Assembly (NCBI GenBank): GCA_007922225.1
Contig: ML679956.1
Span: 71,726,111 to 71,790,110, forward strand
DNA from: Emydura subglobosa
Lineage: Eukaryota > Chordata > Testudines > Chelidae
Direction of reading: 5' to 3'
Length of the DNA stretch: 64,000 bases
Within the stretch, counting starts at the first letter, position 1; every line of letters starts with the position of its first letter. The notes under the pieces are model-generated. The model did no database searches and had not been told where the DNA came from. It saw nothing but the letters and a program-made list of their open reading frames with translations. The position numbers were made by a program, and so were the translations under genes. Positions 49,801-61,800 of this stretch are shown piece by piece.

Positions 49801-52800
49801 ACAGCCCTAGACACTGGTGGTATTTGTGCTTTAGGCAAAGTCTGCCCTGCCTGGTTAGTGGAGCTGGTCTGAATTTTTTGGTCAAAACTTTTATTTTGAT
49901 GAAAAATTGCCTTTAATCAAAAAAAAAAAAAAAAAAAATCTCTGGGAGATGACCAATTTCAATGAAAGTTTTCGGGATTCTGTGGAAAAACTGAACCCTG
50001 AAAACTTTGGACATTTCCAGTTTTTTGACAAAACCTCAAAAACTTGTGAAGAAAAAGTTGACCTAAAAGTTTTTTTGTTTTTGTGGAAACTTTCTGCAGG
50101 AAGAGGAAAAACAACCAGCTCTGCTAGACAGTCTGATTCATGTTCCATTGGCCTGAAACGGAAAGCGAAAGAAACCCGCAGCCTGCCTGCTCATGTATAA
50201 AACAATCATTAGGGGGCCTTAATTAAAGTACAAATGGAAAACATATTTCCTTCTTGTTTTGCAGAGTGAGATTGGACCAATAAATAGGAACCTCCATCCT
50301 TTAGGGCTGAGTTTTTGAAGGGGCTCCTACCAGAGCTCCGTTTGCATAATCACAATTTTACATCCATGAATGATTTGCCTATGCAGATTTTGTGGTCTGA
50401 TAACAGAACAGATTTGTGGAGAGCCCATTTGACCTCATACCAACTGGGTTTCACATGTGCAAATTCTGCTAGCGCTGCTGCTCTTGCTCACGATACATAA
50501 AATTGGCCCTGTAGGCTGCAGCTTTGAATGTGGCCAGAAATGTTACACATTTTCTAATCTTGGGCATTCTCTGATTAATCCTTGCCGGAAGAGGCCTGCC
50601 TGGAATTCTCCAGGATTGAGTCACTTCATTCCAGGTTTCTTTCCACGGAAAGATGCTTCCAACAAGAAAAAATAGAAGTTTATGTAATACTGTGCCCCCG
50701 GCGAGGGCAAGCCTTTCTGTGCATTTGCATAGTAACTAGCACGATCCTGAGTAGGCCCCTCGGTGCCGCTACCTTAGAACTAATGAATAATTAGGAATAA
50801 TGAGGATAAGAATGGGTTTAGATTGTCTTTTTTCTCTCTGTGTGAGACTCTGCACCTATCGATACACAGGGCATTCTGCATCTGAGAGCGTTAACATGGA
50901 AATGATATAAACCAATAAAACAGAACTTATGGAAAGGCGTCGTACATGTCCATGGCCTGCCATGTTTGGGATAATAGCATATTCTGGGCCGAATTTTTTT
51001 CTCCATTATACCTGTGTAAATTTTAGAGTAATTCCACTCAATTGAGAGTAGCTTTTGGCCTTTTCTTCATACACAGACAGAACCTTGCCTTTATTATATA
51101 TTATTCTTTAGCATTTATATTGTGGTAGCATCTAAAGGCCAAAAACAGGTTGGGCTTTATTGTGCTAGGCACTGTACAAACATCTAATAAATGACCAGAC
51201 GTAATAGATAAATGGGACAAACAAGGCGGCTGGTACAGAGAATGTATCCCTTTGAAAGGCCTGTGGACACAGGTGCAATGAAATCAGTGGGATTGCACTG
51301 GGATTGACCCAATGCATGCAGAGGGGTGTGTGGGTAAAACTCCCATATGTTGGTTGATCTCAACAGAATTAAGGGGTGCTGTGTTCATGGAAATGCCATC
51401 AGTCCGATGAGATGGAGAAACCAAGTCTGTGGTCATCTGACTGGCATTTTTTACTGGGATAGGGATGTTATCCTGGTTGAACTCTGACTCAGATTAGAAT
51501 ATTTTGTCTGAATTCTCCCTGCAGTTTCAGCTGGATGCAGTAGTCTGTCCTCAACTGAGCTGTGCCACCCCTGAGCATTGGTAAACAGCTGCTTCGTTCC
51601 TCACCAGAGGTGGCTGCATTTCACCTGGGTTCTGTTCCTGGCTCTGCCACTGTCCTGGAGTGTGACCATAAGCAAATTGCTTCACCTCACTGTGCCACTG
51701 TTTCCACTCTGATCCCCCTGTGTATGTCTCCTGCTTTAAATTGGAGCAAGGACTGCCTGTCCCTGTGTGTTTGTACTGCACCGTGCACAATGGGGTCTCC
51801 AGTTCTACTGTAGTATAAATAATAAGTGAATAGTCACACCCCTTTATACCCATTTATTTTCTTAGCCCTGTGTAAGCCACAATGGATTAGCCAGTAGCTC
51901 CCACAGTAGAAAAAGAGGCATGCCATCCACGAATGTAGACAGGAGGACTGGCAAACTAGTAAGCGGCACTCAGCGAGATTTCCCTCACCTTCCCGCATGG
52001 GCACTCTGGGCTGTCATCGTAGTTACTCAGTTTATAGGCAGAAGAAGCAACGCTGCAGCCCAGTTACTGAGTGTGCAACCTACCAATTAGTGCCTAGGCT
52101 GTGTGCGTGCATGTGTGTGTGTGTCTATATTTAGTGTCTGTAGAACATTGTTCCCAGAATCCATGTATACAGCAGGCTGGATGCCAAATGGAGCAAAATC
52201 CACTTGCCAGACGTGGGTGATAGGTAAAGCCAAGCTAAATACTGCTCTCGCTCCGTTACAAAGGAGGGCAATTTCATCTTGATGCTTTTGGCTTCGCCAG
52301 ACAGGCATGTGAATGGATTAATGGTGTGGTAATGGAAGGAGACACAGTGACCTGCAGAACATTTTGTTCAAAGCAGCGGCCGAGGGAATGCAGTTTGGAA
52401 AATATGTGAGGAGCTGTGTAAAAGTGGGGAGGAGGGGTTGTGGAATTACCCGGTGGGTTCAGAATAAAATTCCATTCTTGGATGAAACCAGTGGGACTGT
52501 AAGGAGAGAGCGTAGCACTGTGCATTTTGCAACAAGGTAGCCTTCAGCAATACAAAACAGATGTAAAGTGTGAGGCAGATTCTGCTCCCAGCTACACCGC
52601 TGCAGTGAAGTCAGTGAACCTGCATGCACACACAACTGAGAGCAGGATCTGGCTTTATTATGATCAGTATTTTGGGGTTACAAGAGGCTAGAGGTATCTT
52701 TTCCACTTGATAGACATGCGGCATTCACATTGACTTCTGTGAGGTTAAGCAATGAGGTTAAGCTGGATCTATCTATTCAGGGTAGATTGGGTAAGGCAGG

Positions 52801-55800
52801 ATGGCCCAGTGGTTAGGGCACAAGCCTGGCACTTGGAAGATCTGGGTTCAGTTCCTTGCTCCATCACAAACTTCCTTTGTGACCTTGGCAGATCACTTAT
52901 GCCTAGTTTTTTTTTATTGGGAATTGGATGCCTAAATACCGCTAAGAAATCTGGCTCTTAGTCGCTCAGTGCTTCAGTTCCCCATCTGTTAAATGGTAAC
53001 TATGGTAACGGGGGCCATATAAGTACCTAAGATAGATACTTACATAGCAAAACTGTGCTTCTTGGCCTTTTAGAGCAGCTGTAGCAGTGTCCCAGACTAA
53101 GTTCTCAGCTGTATGGACCACAGCCTATAGCTTCCCATTCACCTGTGTGTGCTTTAGCGCCTTTCATCCCTGAAATCCCAGACTGCATACACGCCATCAG
53201 TGATGTTTTACCTGTGGGCCAGCCGCCAGATCCCATGGCAACAGAACACATCAGAAGTGGTTTTCCATAACGTCTTGCTACGTGGGTTTTGATCTGATCC
53301 AGTGGTGTTCGTTGCTGCGGCTGCCTGGGTGAACAACTGGGGATCACATGAACAACTGGCCTGTCTCTCCCAGATGTGCTGAGCACCTGCAGCTCCCATG
53401 AGGAATCAGTCGGGAGTTACGGGGAGCCATAGTTGTTCTGCGTTTCTGGAAGGCTGTACTGCTGCTTACGTTGCATGCTGGCATATGCTCAAGGTTTGGT
53501 CTGTTTGATTAATTCAGCGCCAGTGCCCCAGGTGGCGTCCAGGAGATGGAGGGAGACGTTGTGTTCGCTGCTCTTAGATGGAGCATACCCAGGCTGGGGG
53601 CAGTAGATGTCTAGCTTTGGTCCAGGATAACAGAAAGGGGCAGTACCCCATCACCCAGCACCTCTGAAATACAACTACTCTGGGGCTTGGGGGAGTAGCA
53701 GCCAACGTGCACCACATGACACACCACACAGCAATGTGCGAGAGAGGAAATATTGGTTAAAGACATCAGGGTAAATCCAGGCTCCTTCAAAGAATACCGT
53801 GGGACCTTTAGCTGTCACACAGTCGCGGCTTTGTCTTGCCCACACCAAACTCTGTGGATTTGCTTCAGCTGAAGGGCTAAATTGAGCCTGCTGGGAGTTG
53901 AACCTGTGGCTCTGGTGGGGGGAGAAGGAGCTAGGCCTGGTCTACACTTGGGATTGGCCCTGCTTCTTCCTACTGGTGCCTAGCTACAAATGTCACCGCA
54001 CTGTGCAAACCCTTAGTACGCACAGGCAAAGATGATATAAACTGGATTTGTCTCTGTGCAGTTTATACCCACTTAAGACTAGAGTAAGCTGTGTGCAAAT
54101 CACAGCTTCTATTGGCTGTGCCTGTATACACATGGGGTTTGCACTGATGCAGCTACTTTGGCATCACTGGCTGAAATTGCCCAGTGTAGACAAGGCCTTA
54201 GATCTGTAAGACCGAGCAGCATCTGCCCATAGCGTTAGCATGAGCAGCCCAAGCTCTGTAGCTGGTTAGCATGTGCACAGGTGACTTGAAGATGGATATC
54301 AGCAGCATGTGGGTGTCCAATGACTCCTAGAGCAAGGGAGCCAGGAAGATCAGCCCCCAACAACCAGGGGTCTCTGTAATGCCAGTAGTTGGGAGTCACT
54401 GTCTGGTCATGATTGTTCTTAGCTCTCTGGTCTTCCTGAGGTCTGGATCACTGATGCAGCCTTCAGGCATTTTTAGTTCATTGTGATCATTGTTATTGTA
54501 ACTTGATCCTGTCCTACCATGGCTGATGTCTTGGAAGAAAAAGTTAAAGCTCCTGAATGCTCAAGGGTGCTTGGGTTTGTTTTCCATGCAGACTCTCCAG
54601 TCCCTTCCCTATCCCGTGATTGCAGCCTGAGTTCCTGCCTGTCCCAAGCTGTGGTGTGAAGTTTTTGTGTCCCTTGTTTACCCAGTTTGTGACACTGCCG
54701 TGCTGTGGTGTTTGTTCAATCCCTTCCAGCTCCTGATCCCACTGAAATCCCAGGAAGACTTGGACAGAGCGGTGGAGCACTTGGACCTTAGCCCTTCCCT
54801 GAAGAGCCTGAGGGTATTTGTGAAGGCTCCAAGGAAAGCGAATGTGAGCCCTTTAGCTTTGTTCTTTTGTGTACAGAGCGAGTCTGCGTGGGTTTTCAGA
54901 AAGACCCAATATCTTCCCTCCCCAGCTTACACACCCTGCACGGCCGCCAGGGCAATGGTAACCTCTGCACTTGGGACAGAACAGGGACTGTTCCCTCTGT
55001 GTGACCCCGGATGACCCCTCACAGGGGGCTGGGCGAGGAGCGAACGGTTCCATCCTATGGGATACTGCACAATCCCCCTGAACACGGGGCTGCTCAGGTG
55101 TGCACCAACCCTCCCTGGGCAGGCTGGCGCTACACTTGTGCCTCGTAGACTGAACCTAGCCCTCATTGGGTGCATGGCTGAGGAGAACTGTCTGGCTCTA
55201 CGGATGTGTGCAGGCGCATTCTGCCAAAGCATGTTTTGTGTGCGTGGTGTCATGGGACACTGTCCATATCACAGAGGGCCTGGTCCTGCGGCAGGTGCTG
55301 ACTGCTCTCAACTCCCCTTGACTTTAAGGAGACCTGAGAGTGCTCTGCACCTTTTGCAGGTACTCAGAACCTTGCGGTATAGAACCCAAAAAAGGGAATT
55401 AAGCAGGGCTCACACCCTAGCCATGAGACCCTAGACCTTCCTTCCTAATATCATTCCAGGGCGCCTCCTGCTGGCTAGCCTGTAGACCGGCATGTCTGCA
55501 AGAACGTTGCAGCCTCAGAAATCACTGCTGCTAGGACAGGGCAGCTGTGTTGGAGTGGGGTACAAGTGGACTCCGGTATAGAACAGAGTTGGCCAATGGC
55601 TTATATTCCAGCATCTACTGAGGGTACTGAGAAGAAAACGTAATAAGCTCCCTCGTGTAGTATATAATTGTGCACCCTCTGATCTAACTGCATGTCAGCG
55701 CCATGGCTTCCTGAGGGTCATCTACCTATTTTACCAAAAATCCTCACCAGCACTGTCGTTAAAGCATCATATTGCCCAGATGTGGCCATTACCACTTGCT

Positions 55801-58800
55801 CACTAGGTATTGCTGTTCCCCTTTCCCTTACCCCTTTGTCTGTCTGTCAGTTTTCCTTTCAAGTCCCATTCCTGTCATCGATCCATACGAATGGACTCTT
55901 AGACTGCCTACAGTTTCATTAAAGTCCACGGTGTTTGCAAGGGTCTGGATCTGACTGAAGGGTTGGGGCCTGAGACTGTAAACTCTTTCGGGCAGGGACC
56001 CTCCCTTTTCTGTTTGTTTGGACACATGGTAGGTGCTGTCAGGAGGAAAGAAGTCCTGTTTCATGTTTTTATCTATCATTATTAACTAAGACCTGATTTT
56101 TCATTCCTGGCATTAGATTAATAGGTATTATTATTTATTAGCCTCTCTGATTTGGTTCATCTGGTAACTGGAAAACATGGTGATAGTCACCAAATGTCAT
56201 TATTTTCATGGGAACGTCCGGAAAAGGACAAACCTCCCGCCTGTGGCAGAGTGTAACAGCTCCTTTTGTCTGATTCGTAGTTCCTCCAGCCCAACAGCAG
56301 TAAGCAGCATGAAATGAGAATATCCAAGTCCATGGGCGACATCATGGGGTCCCTGTATAAAGACGCTGAGAGGACGCGGAAGCATTCGACAGGTGGGTGA
56401 AATGCGGTGCGCTCAGGTTTGCGGCACATCAGCACTGGTTTTTCACAGGCCAGCCGTTTTCCCCATCCCTGTGGTTTGTTCTTGTCGCCTGACATTTCTA
56501 CATCTGGCCGGTGCACCAAAGGCTCAGTGCGGTTGGTGTGTGGGTCTCTGTAGGATTTTACCATTGCAACACAGGGGTGTCTCTTCCTGTGGATTTACCA
56601 CTTCTCCCTCACATGGAATGTGCTGCCAGACCATATAGCTGCAGCTTGTTGAACTATCGCGCAGTGATTTATGCTATATTAGGTCAAATTCCGCCCTGGA
56701 ACAGCCATGCACAACTCCTATGGAAGTCAAGGGAGCTGTGTGTGCATACACAAGATCTGTGTTTGGCCCTGTCATGTTTATTTGCTAGGGTTTTTTTTAA
56801 ATTTATTTGGCTCATGCTGCTCTTGAGTGTTTGCCCAGAGCATGACAGAGTCTCTGGATGAATCTGAATGAAGCACATGCGTTAATATGTGTTATTGCAC
56901 AAAGCCTTAGTACGAACTGTTTGTGCTTGAACAGAATAACATCTCTGCTTCTTTTCTTGGGGCATGTTAAACTGTTAACACATGCCCATAAACTCCAGCG
57001 ATGACATGGGACGTCCATGTGTGTGTGCAGATGGCAGAATTGATCCCACATGTAGCTGCTCAAGTGGGAAGATTGAAATATTTGTTGTTCTAGTAATATG
57101 GAGCACTCACTCAGCTTTACGGCCTTGGGTTTTTATTATTTTTATTACACTAGCATATACAGACCCTAACCAAGAAGGGGCCCCACCATGCTAGGCACTG
57201 TACATACACAGAGTAAGAGTCCAGTCTTTGCCCTGAAAGGTTTAGTCTAAATAGACAAGACAGACAAGGGAAGCGTTGTTAGGTCTGAAAGGATAAGGGC
57301 AGGGAGAAAGTCAGTGAATAGCCTGTTGCAGAGCTGGGATTTGAACTGAGGTTTTCTGAGAGCCAGTCTTCTGCCTTTACCACAAGGCCACCCGAATTCT
57401 GTATGGAATTTTGTCTGTTCATAGGTCAACATGAATATGAAGCGAGCTCTTGCTGCAGCACCTGGATCTTCCACGGAGGTGTTAGCAATTTAGCAATACA
57501 GCAGGTTGCTCTCTTCCTTCTGAGTCAGTCTGCTCAGAAGTCATCATGGGGGTAGGAGTCTCTGAGCGGATGGAGGAGCTGTTTTTTCAGATGATGTGTA
57601 ACAGACATTCTCACCATTCAGAGTCATTAACAACTCCATGGTATTGTCCGTGCAGGTAAAGATATTACTGAACCTGGTGCCCTCGTCAAATTCCAGCGTA
57701 GATAATTGGCATTTCAGCTGGCGACGTTGTCCTTCACTTCCAGTTGCAAAAACGTTGCATGGTGTTTGCTTCAGTGTTGACCAAAGTGTATGAGGGTTAA
57801 GGGGAAATCTCACCTCAGCCTTAACTGTGGGGCTGCAGGTCACACTTCCGTAACAGAGCCACTTCCAGCTGCATAACCCCACTGCTGTTAATAGGTAGAT
57901 GTGATTGACTGAAGCTTAGTACATGACCCTGTTGATACACAAGAAGGAACAAACTCCAGCTCCTTCTCCCACCACCGTGCTGGCTCTGCTACGTTAACAA
58001 GAGTAAAAATAGTCAAACCTTGCATTGGTCTCTGGAGTGAGCAGAAGGGAGTTGGAATCCACCTGGAGGGGGCAGATCTGCTGAGGAAGAAAGGACTGGT
58101 TCTACTACAGCTGCACAGAAAATACCCCTCCCCCCAATTTTCAGTGAAAACAAATTTTTTGTTGTTGTTCCTTGAAATTTTCGGTGGGAAAACGTTGATT
58201 TCCTCCCCCCTCCTCCCCCCGAAATAGGAGATGTTAAAAATGGAACACCCTGAGGACAGCAGATGCTTTTTGAAAAATCATTGGTCCAAAAATCCAATTA
58301 TTTGTCAAAAAGAAGGGGAAAAAACGTGAATGGAAAAGTTTCCAACCTGCCCTGATTTTTTGCATCGTCCCTTTCCAGAGTTAAAGAGCATTTATAAGCC
58401 ATAGATACATTAGAGGAGCTGCAGAGCTTCATTCGCCAGCTGCAGGCATCCTACATGCCAAAAGCTGACACAGGCAGAAAGCGTCCTGGGAGGACAACCC
58501 CGTGCGGTTCTTTCCAGGTGCAGCTTGCCTTCTCTGTGCTATCTGCCTTGGATTGTCAGGCAGCCTGCAAGATGGTAGGGTCCTGGCCATCTCCCAGCTC
58601 TGCCACACCCTCTTGGGAGCATGTAACATGCCAGCCAGCACCATGAATCGTCTTACAATCCAGATAGCAGACTGCAAATTCCGTGCAGGGGTCCGATGGC
58701 CGCTGTCTTTGCTGACACACCGGGGGATTGAACTGGGGACTTTCAAAGCTGGAAGCATACAGCTCTATAGCATGCACTGAAGAGCCCAGACTCTGTAGTT

Positions 58801-61800
58801 GAGGCTGCGACAGATTCAGTCCTCTGCGTATTGGCACTGAGGGGGATACATAGTACACGCTGACCTGTGAGTTACAGGTGCATAAGAGGATGCAGGAGAG
58901 GGCCACCTCCTCACTTGTGCACCTGCCCGGGAGCAACCAGGATCTGGCCTGTAGTCTGTAAGGAGTTTGAGGCTGGATTGGTCTGCCAGCATCTCCTCAT
59001 TCTTCTTAAGTCCTGAGCTCCTTTGCTACTGCGTCCCAATCCCTTGAGTCTCAGCCGGGACTGTCACGAACATCAGAGCTTTGCATATCGCCCCTTGTTT
59101 TGTTTTGTGGTGGTGTCGGCCAAGGGCTGTGCCCCCAGCTTCCGGAGCTTGCAGCTGGGAGTGTAGGCCTCGCTTGATGACCCCTTTGCAATCAGGATCC
59201 ATGTGTTTATAAACTAATGGAAACGTTCTCTTTTCTGGGTCTCTGCTTAGCCAGGGGAGGGAGCGTTGTCAGAGCGGCAGTTGGTAAAGATTTGGCACCT
59301 GCTTCGGCAGAGAGAGAATTAAACCAGGGAACATTTCGGCAGAGGGGAGCCAAGCCTGGCACCGGGGGATCTAGCTGTACGTGCAACACCACAAACTTTC
59401 TGCACATGCTGTATGAAAACATTAAAAAAAAAATAAGGGAACAGAAAGGAACATGGAAGATCCCTGCAAATGCCAGGAGTGGCTGTCAGAATCTCCAGGC
59501 TGCTCTGGCCAGCCCCGCTCAGGACATGTTGTACTCTAGCCCCGAGCTAATGGCCTTACATTGTGTTGTGTGTCAGACAGGAGATCCTCGCTCACTCTCC
59601 TCTCAGAGCAGCTCGGCTGAGCTGAATCTTCAGATCCTCATCTGGGGCAGGTCGATAACAACTCTGTTGACTGGAGTGATGCTGCGCTGATTTACCCCAG
59701 CTGAGGATCTGGCCCCAGGAATTCAGCTCCTGTTCTAAGCTAATGTCTCACAGAGCCTGCTGCTGCTTGCTGTATCTGAGTGGGGCAGAGACCGAATCAT
59801 GCTACAAAGTCAAGAGGTGCTGGGGGGGAGAGGGGCAACCTGCTAGGATGGCTTCTAGAGCACCTCATCTCTGTCCCTGGCACTGCTGCTGTTCCTTTAG
59901 CACCTGAAGTCCAGTGCAAAGAGCGCTGGTACTCCACCTTCTACCTTGCCCTTTACAGGTGTGTGGTTTATTGACCAACCTGTACAGGTGGGCTGGGCCA
60001 GTTCAAGGCCAGAATTATTGCTCCATCTCTCTACCCCTCTCTCCCTTTCTCTCTGGGATGGACACAGTCAGGTTACCTAACCTGTCTGAGGGTCAGCTGC
60101 TGTATGATCTCAGTCCTGTATATACATTATGCAATGTCATTTCTGTCATTAGTGGATCGCAGCTTGGCTGCCCCCAGTTCCACCCTTGTCCCGAGCTGAA
60201 TAAAGCTTGGTGATGGGAATTCCGGCCGTGGTGATGCAGAGCTGCTCTCTGGCTTCATTAACCGGGGAAGTGCTGAGGCCACACTATGCTCTGAAGCTTG
60301 GCCTGATCCATGGCAGTGGTGACTTCATTGCTGCAGGGTCCTCCCTCTGTCCAGAACACCCTGCTCCCAGGCCTCGAGCCGCTTCTCCAGCTGAAGAAGA
60401 AGAAGGTGTAGGGACCCCAGAGGAAGGGCTGCAGGGGCATCCCCGGTGCCCTTGGAATTCCCGCCGCCTCTGCAGGGCTAAACTTAACTAATAATTCTGT
60501 GGGCTTGCTTTATTGGAGGAGACTGAGACCTTAAATGGTTACATTCTTGTTTTAAAGAGAAAAGAAATTCAATTGTACTTCCCGTTTGTTTTTGTTGTTA
60601 GGACCGGTTTGAAGAAAGTTCAATATGAGATCTGAAATAATCAGAGTCGTGTTCTCGCCTTGGTCTTGGCATTCGTTCTTCCTGGGTTGTTTGGGGGCTT
60701 TTCCCACAGTGTGGTTATCCTGTAGGAAATCTGTAAGGGGGGAATTGTCTCAAAGGATTAGTTTTTAAATCCTAGTAAGGGATCTGGACTGAAAGGAGAG
60801 AGGTTTTGTTTTTGGTTCCTCCCCCGCCCTTCCAAGTACTGCTTTGACAGTGGAACAAATGTATCTCGGATGTGAATGCAATGAGCCTGATTCTGGTGAT
60901 CTTTAGCACTTCAGGAGAATGACTCCTGATTTTACACCATTTTAAGTGAAAGGAGAAGGAAGCCCAAAGACAACTCTGAGAGTTCCTGAAGTCAGTGGAG
61001 TTACACTAGAGATGGAAGTTGGCCTATTATGAAACACCAGTGGTTCAGTACAGACCTTATATCAAACTGGCTTTGAATCAGCTCTAATAACAAAGACGAG
61101 TGTAGTTTTGGGTTTCGTTGGTCTTGGCATCACATCATGGGACAGGGCTGTGGTAGATCCTCCCCTGGGGCATCCCACTTGGAATATTCATTCATCCCTG
61201 GGCATCTTGTTACCAGAAAGCTATTGACAGTCTGGAGGGAGTGCTGAGGAGTGTGACAAAGCTCGTAAGGGAGCTGGAAGGAGCAAGGAAAGATTTAAAG
61301 AGCTACATTTGGGCAGCGTGGCCAAGTGATGGCTAAGGCGGGGTACACGAGAACAGTCTGCAAATATTGGCATGGTGTGAGCATTAAAGCTGTGGAGGAA
61401 TTGCTTACCATGGCTCAAGAAATAATGGGACAAAATGGCAAACCGACAGCAAGATCTGTGAAGCTCTGGAATTGGAATTGTCTCCCAGCGAGAAAGGGAG
61501 AAGCCCCATCAACTGGGACATTTAAAATTAGCCTGGAACAAACACTGCAGCCCTGCCCCTGCAATGAGATGCATGCAGGTAGATTCTGAGCTAGAGAGAA
61601 GCCCCACTGATTTCCCTACATCTACCCAGAGGTTTGACTGTGCAGAGTCAGTGCACAGTATTGGGGCCTAATAAGTGACCATTAGGAGGCAGCCCTGCAT
61701 CAACTGGGAGATGGAGTAGATGCCTATCCAGAGCTATGGATCTGCCACCAGAAGGGACCACTCTGTACATCTAGTCTGGGTCTCTTCTATCGCCAAGTGC

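Noticed and set aside
54853..55434. Open frames next to the exon at 54730, considered as extra coding sequence
   Set aside because: The exon has a clear GTGAGC donor at 54844, and the following residues have no family similarity.
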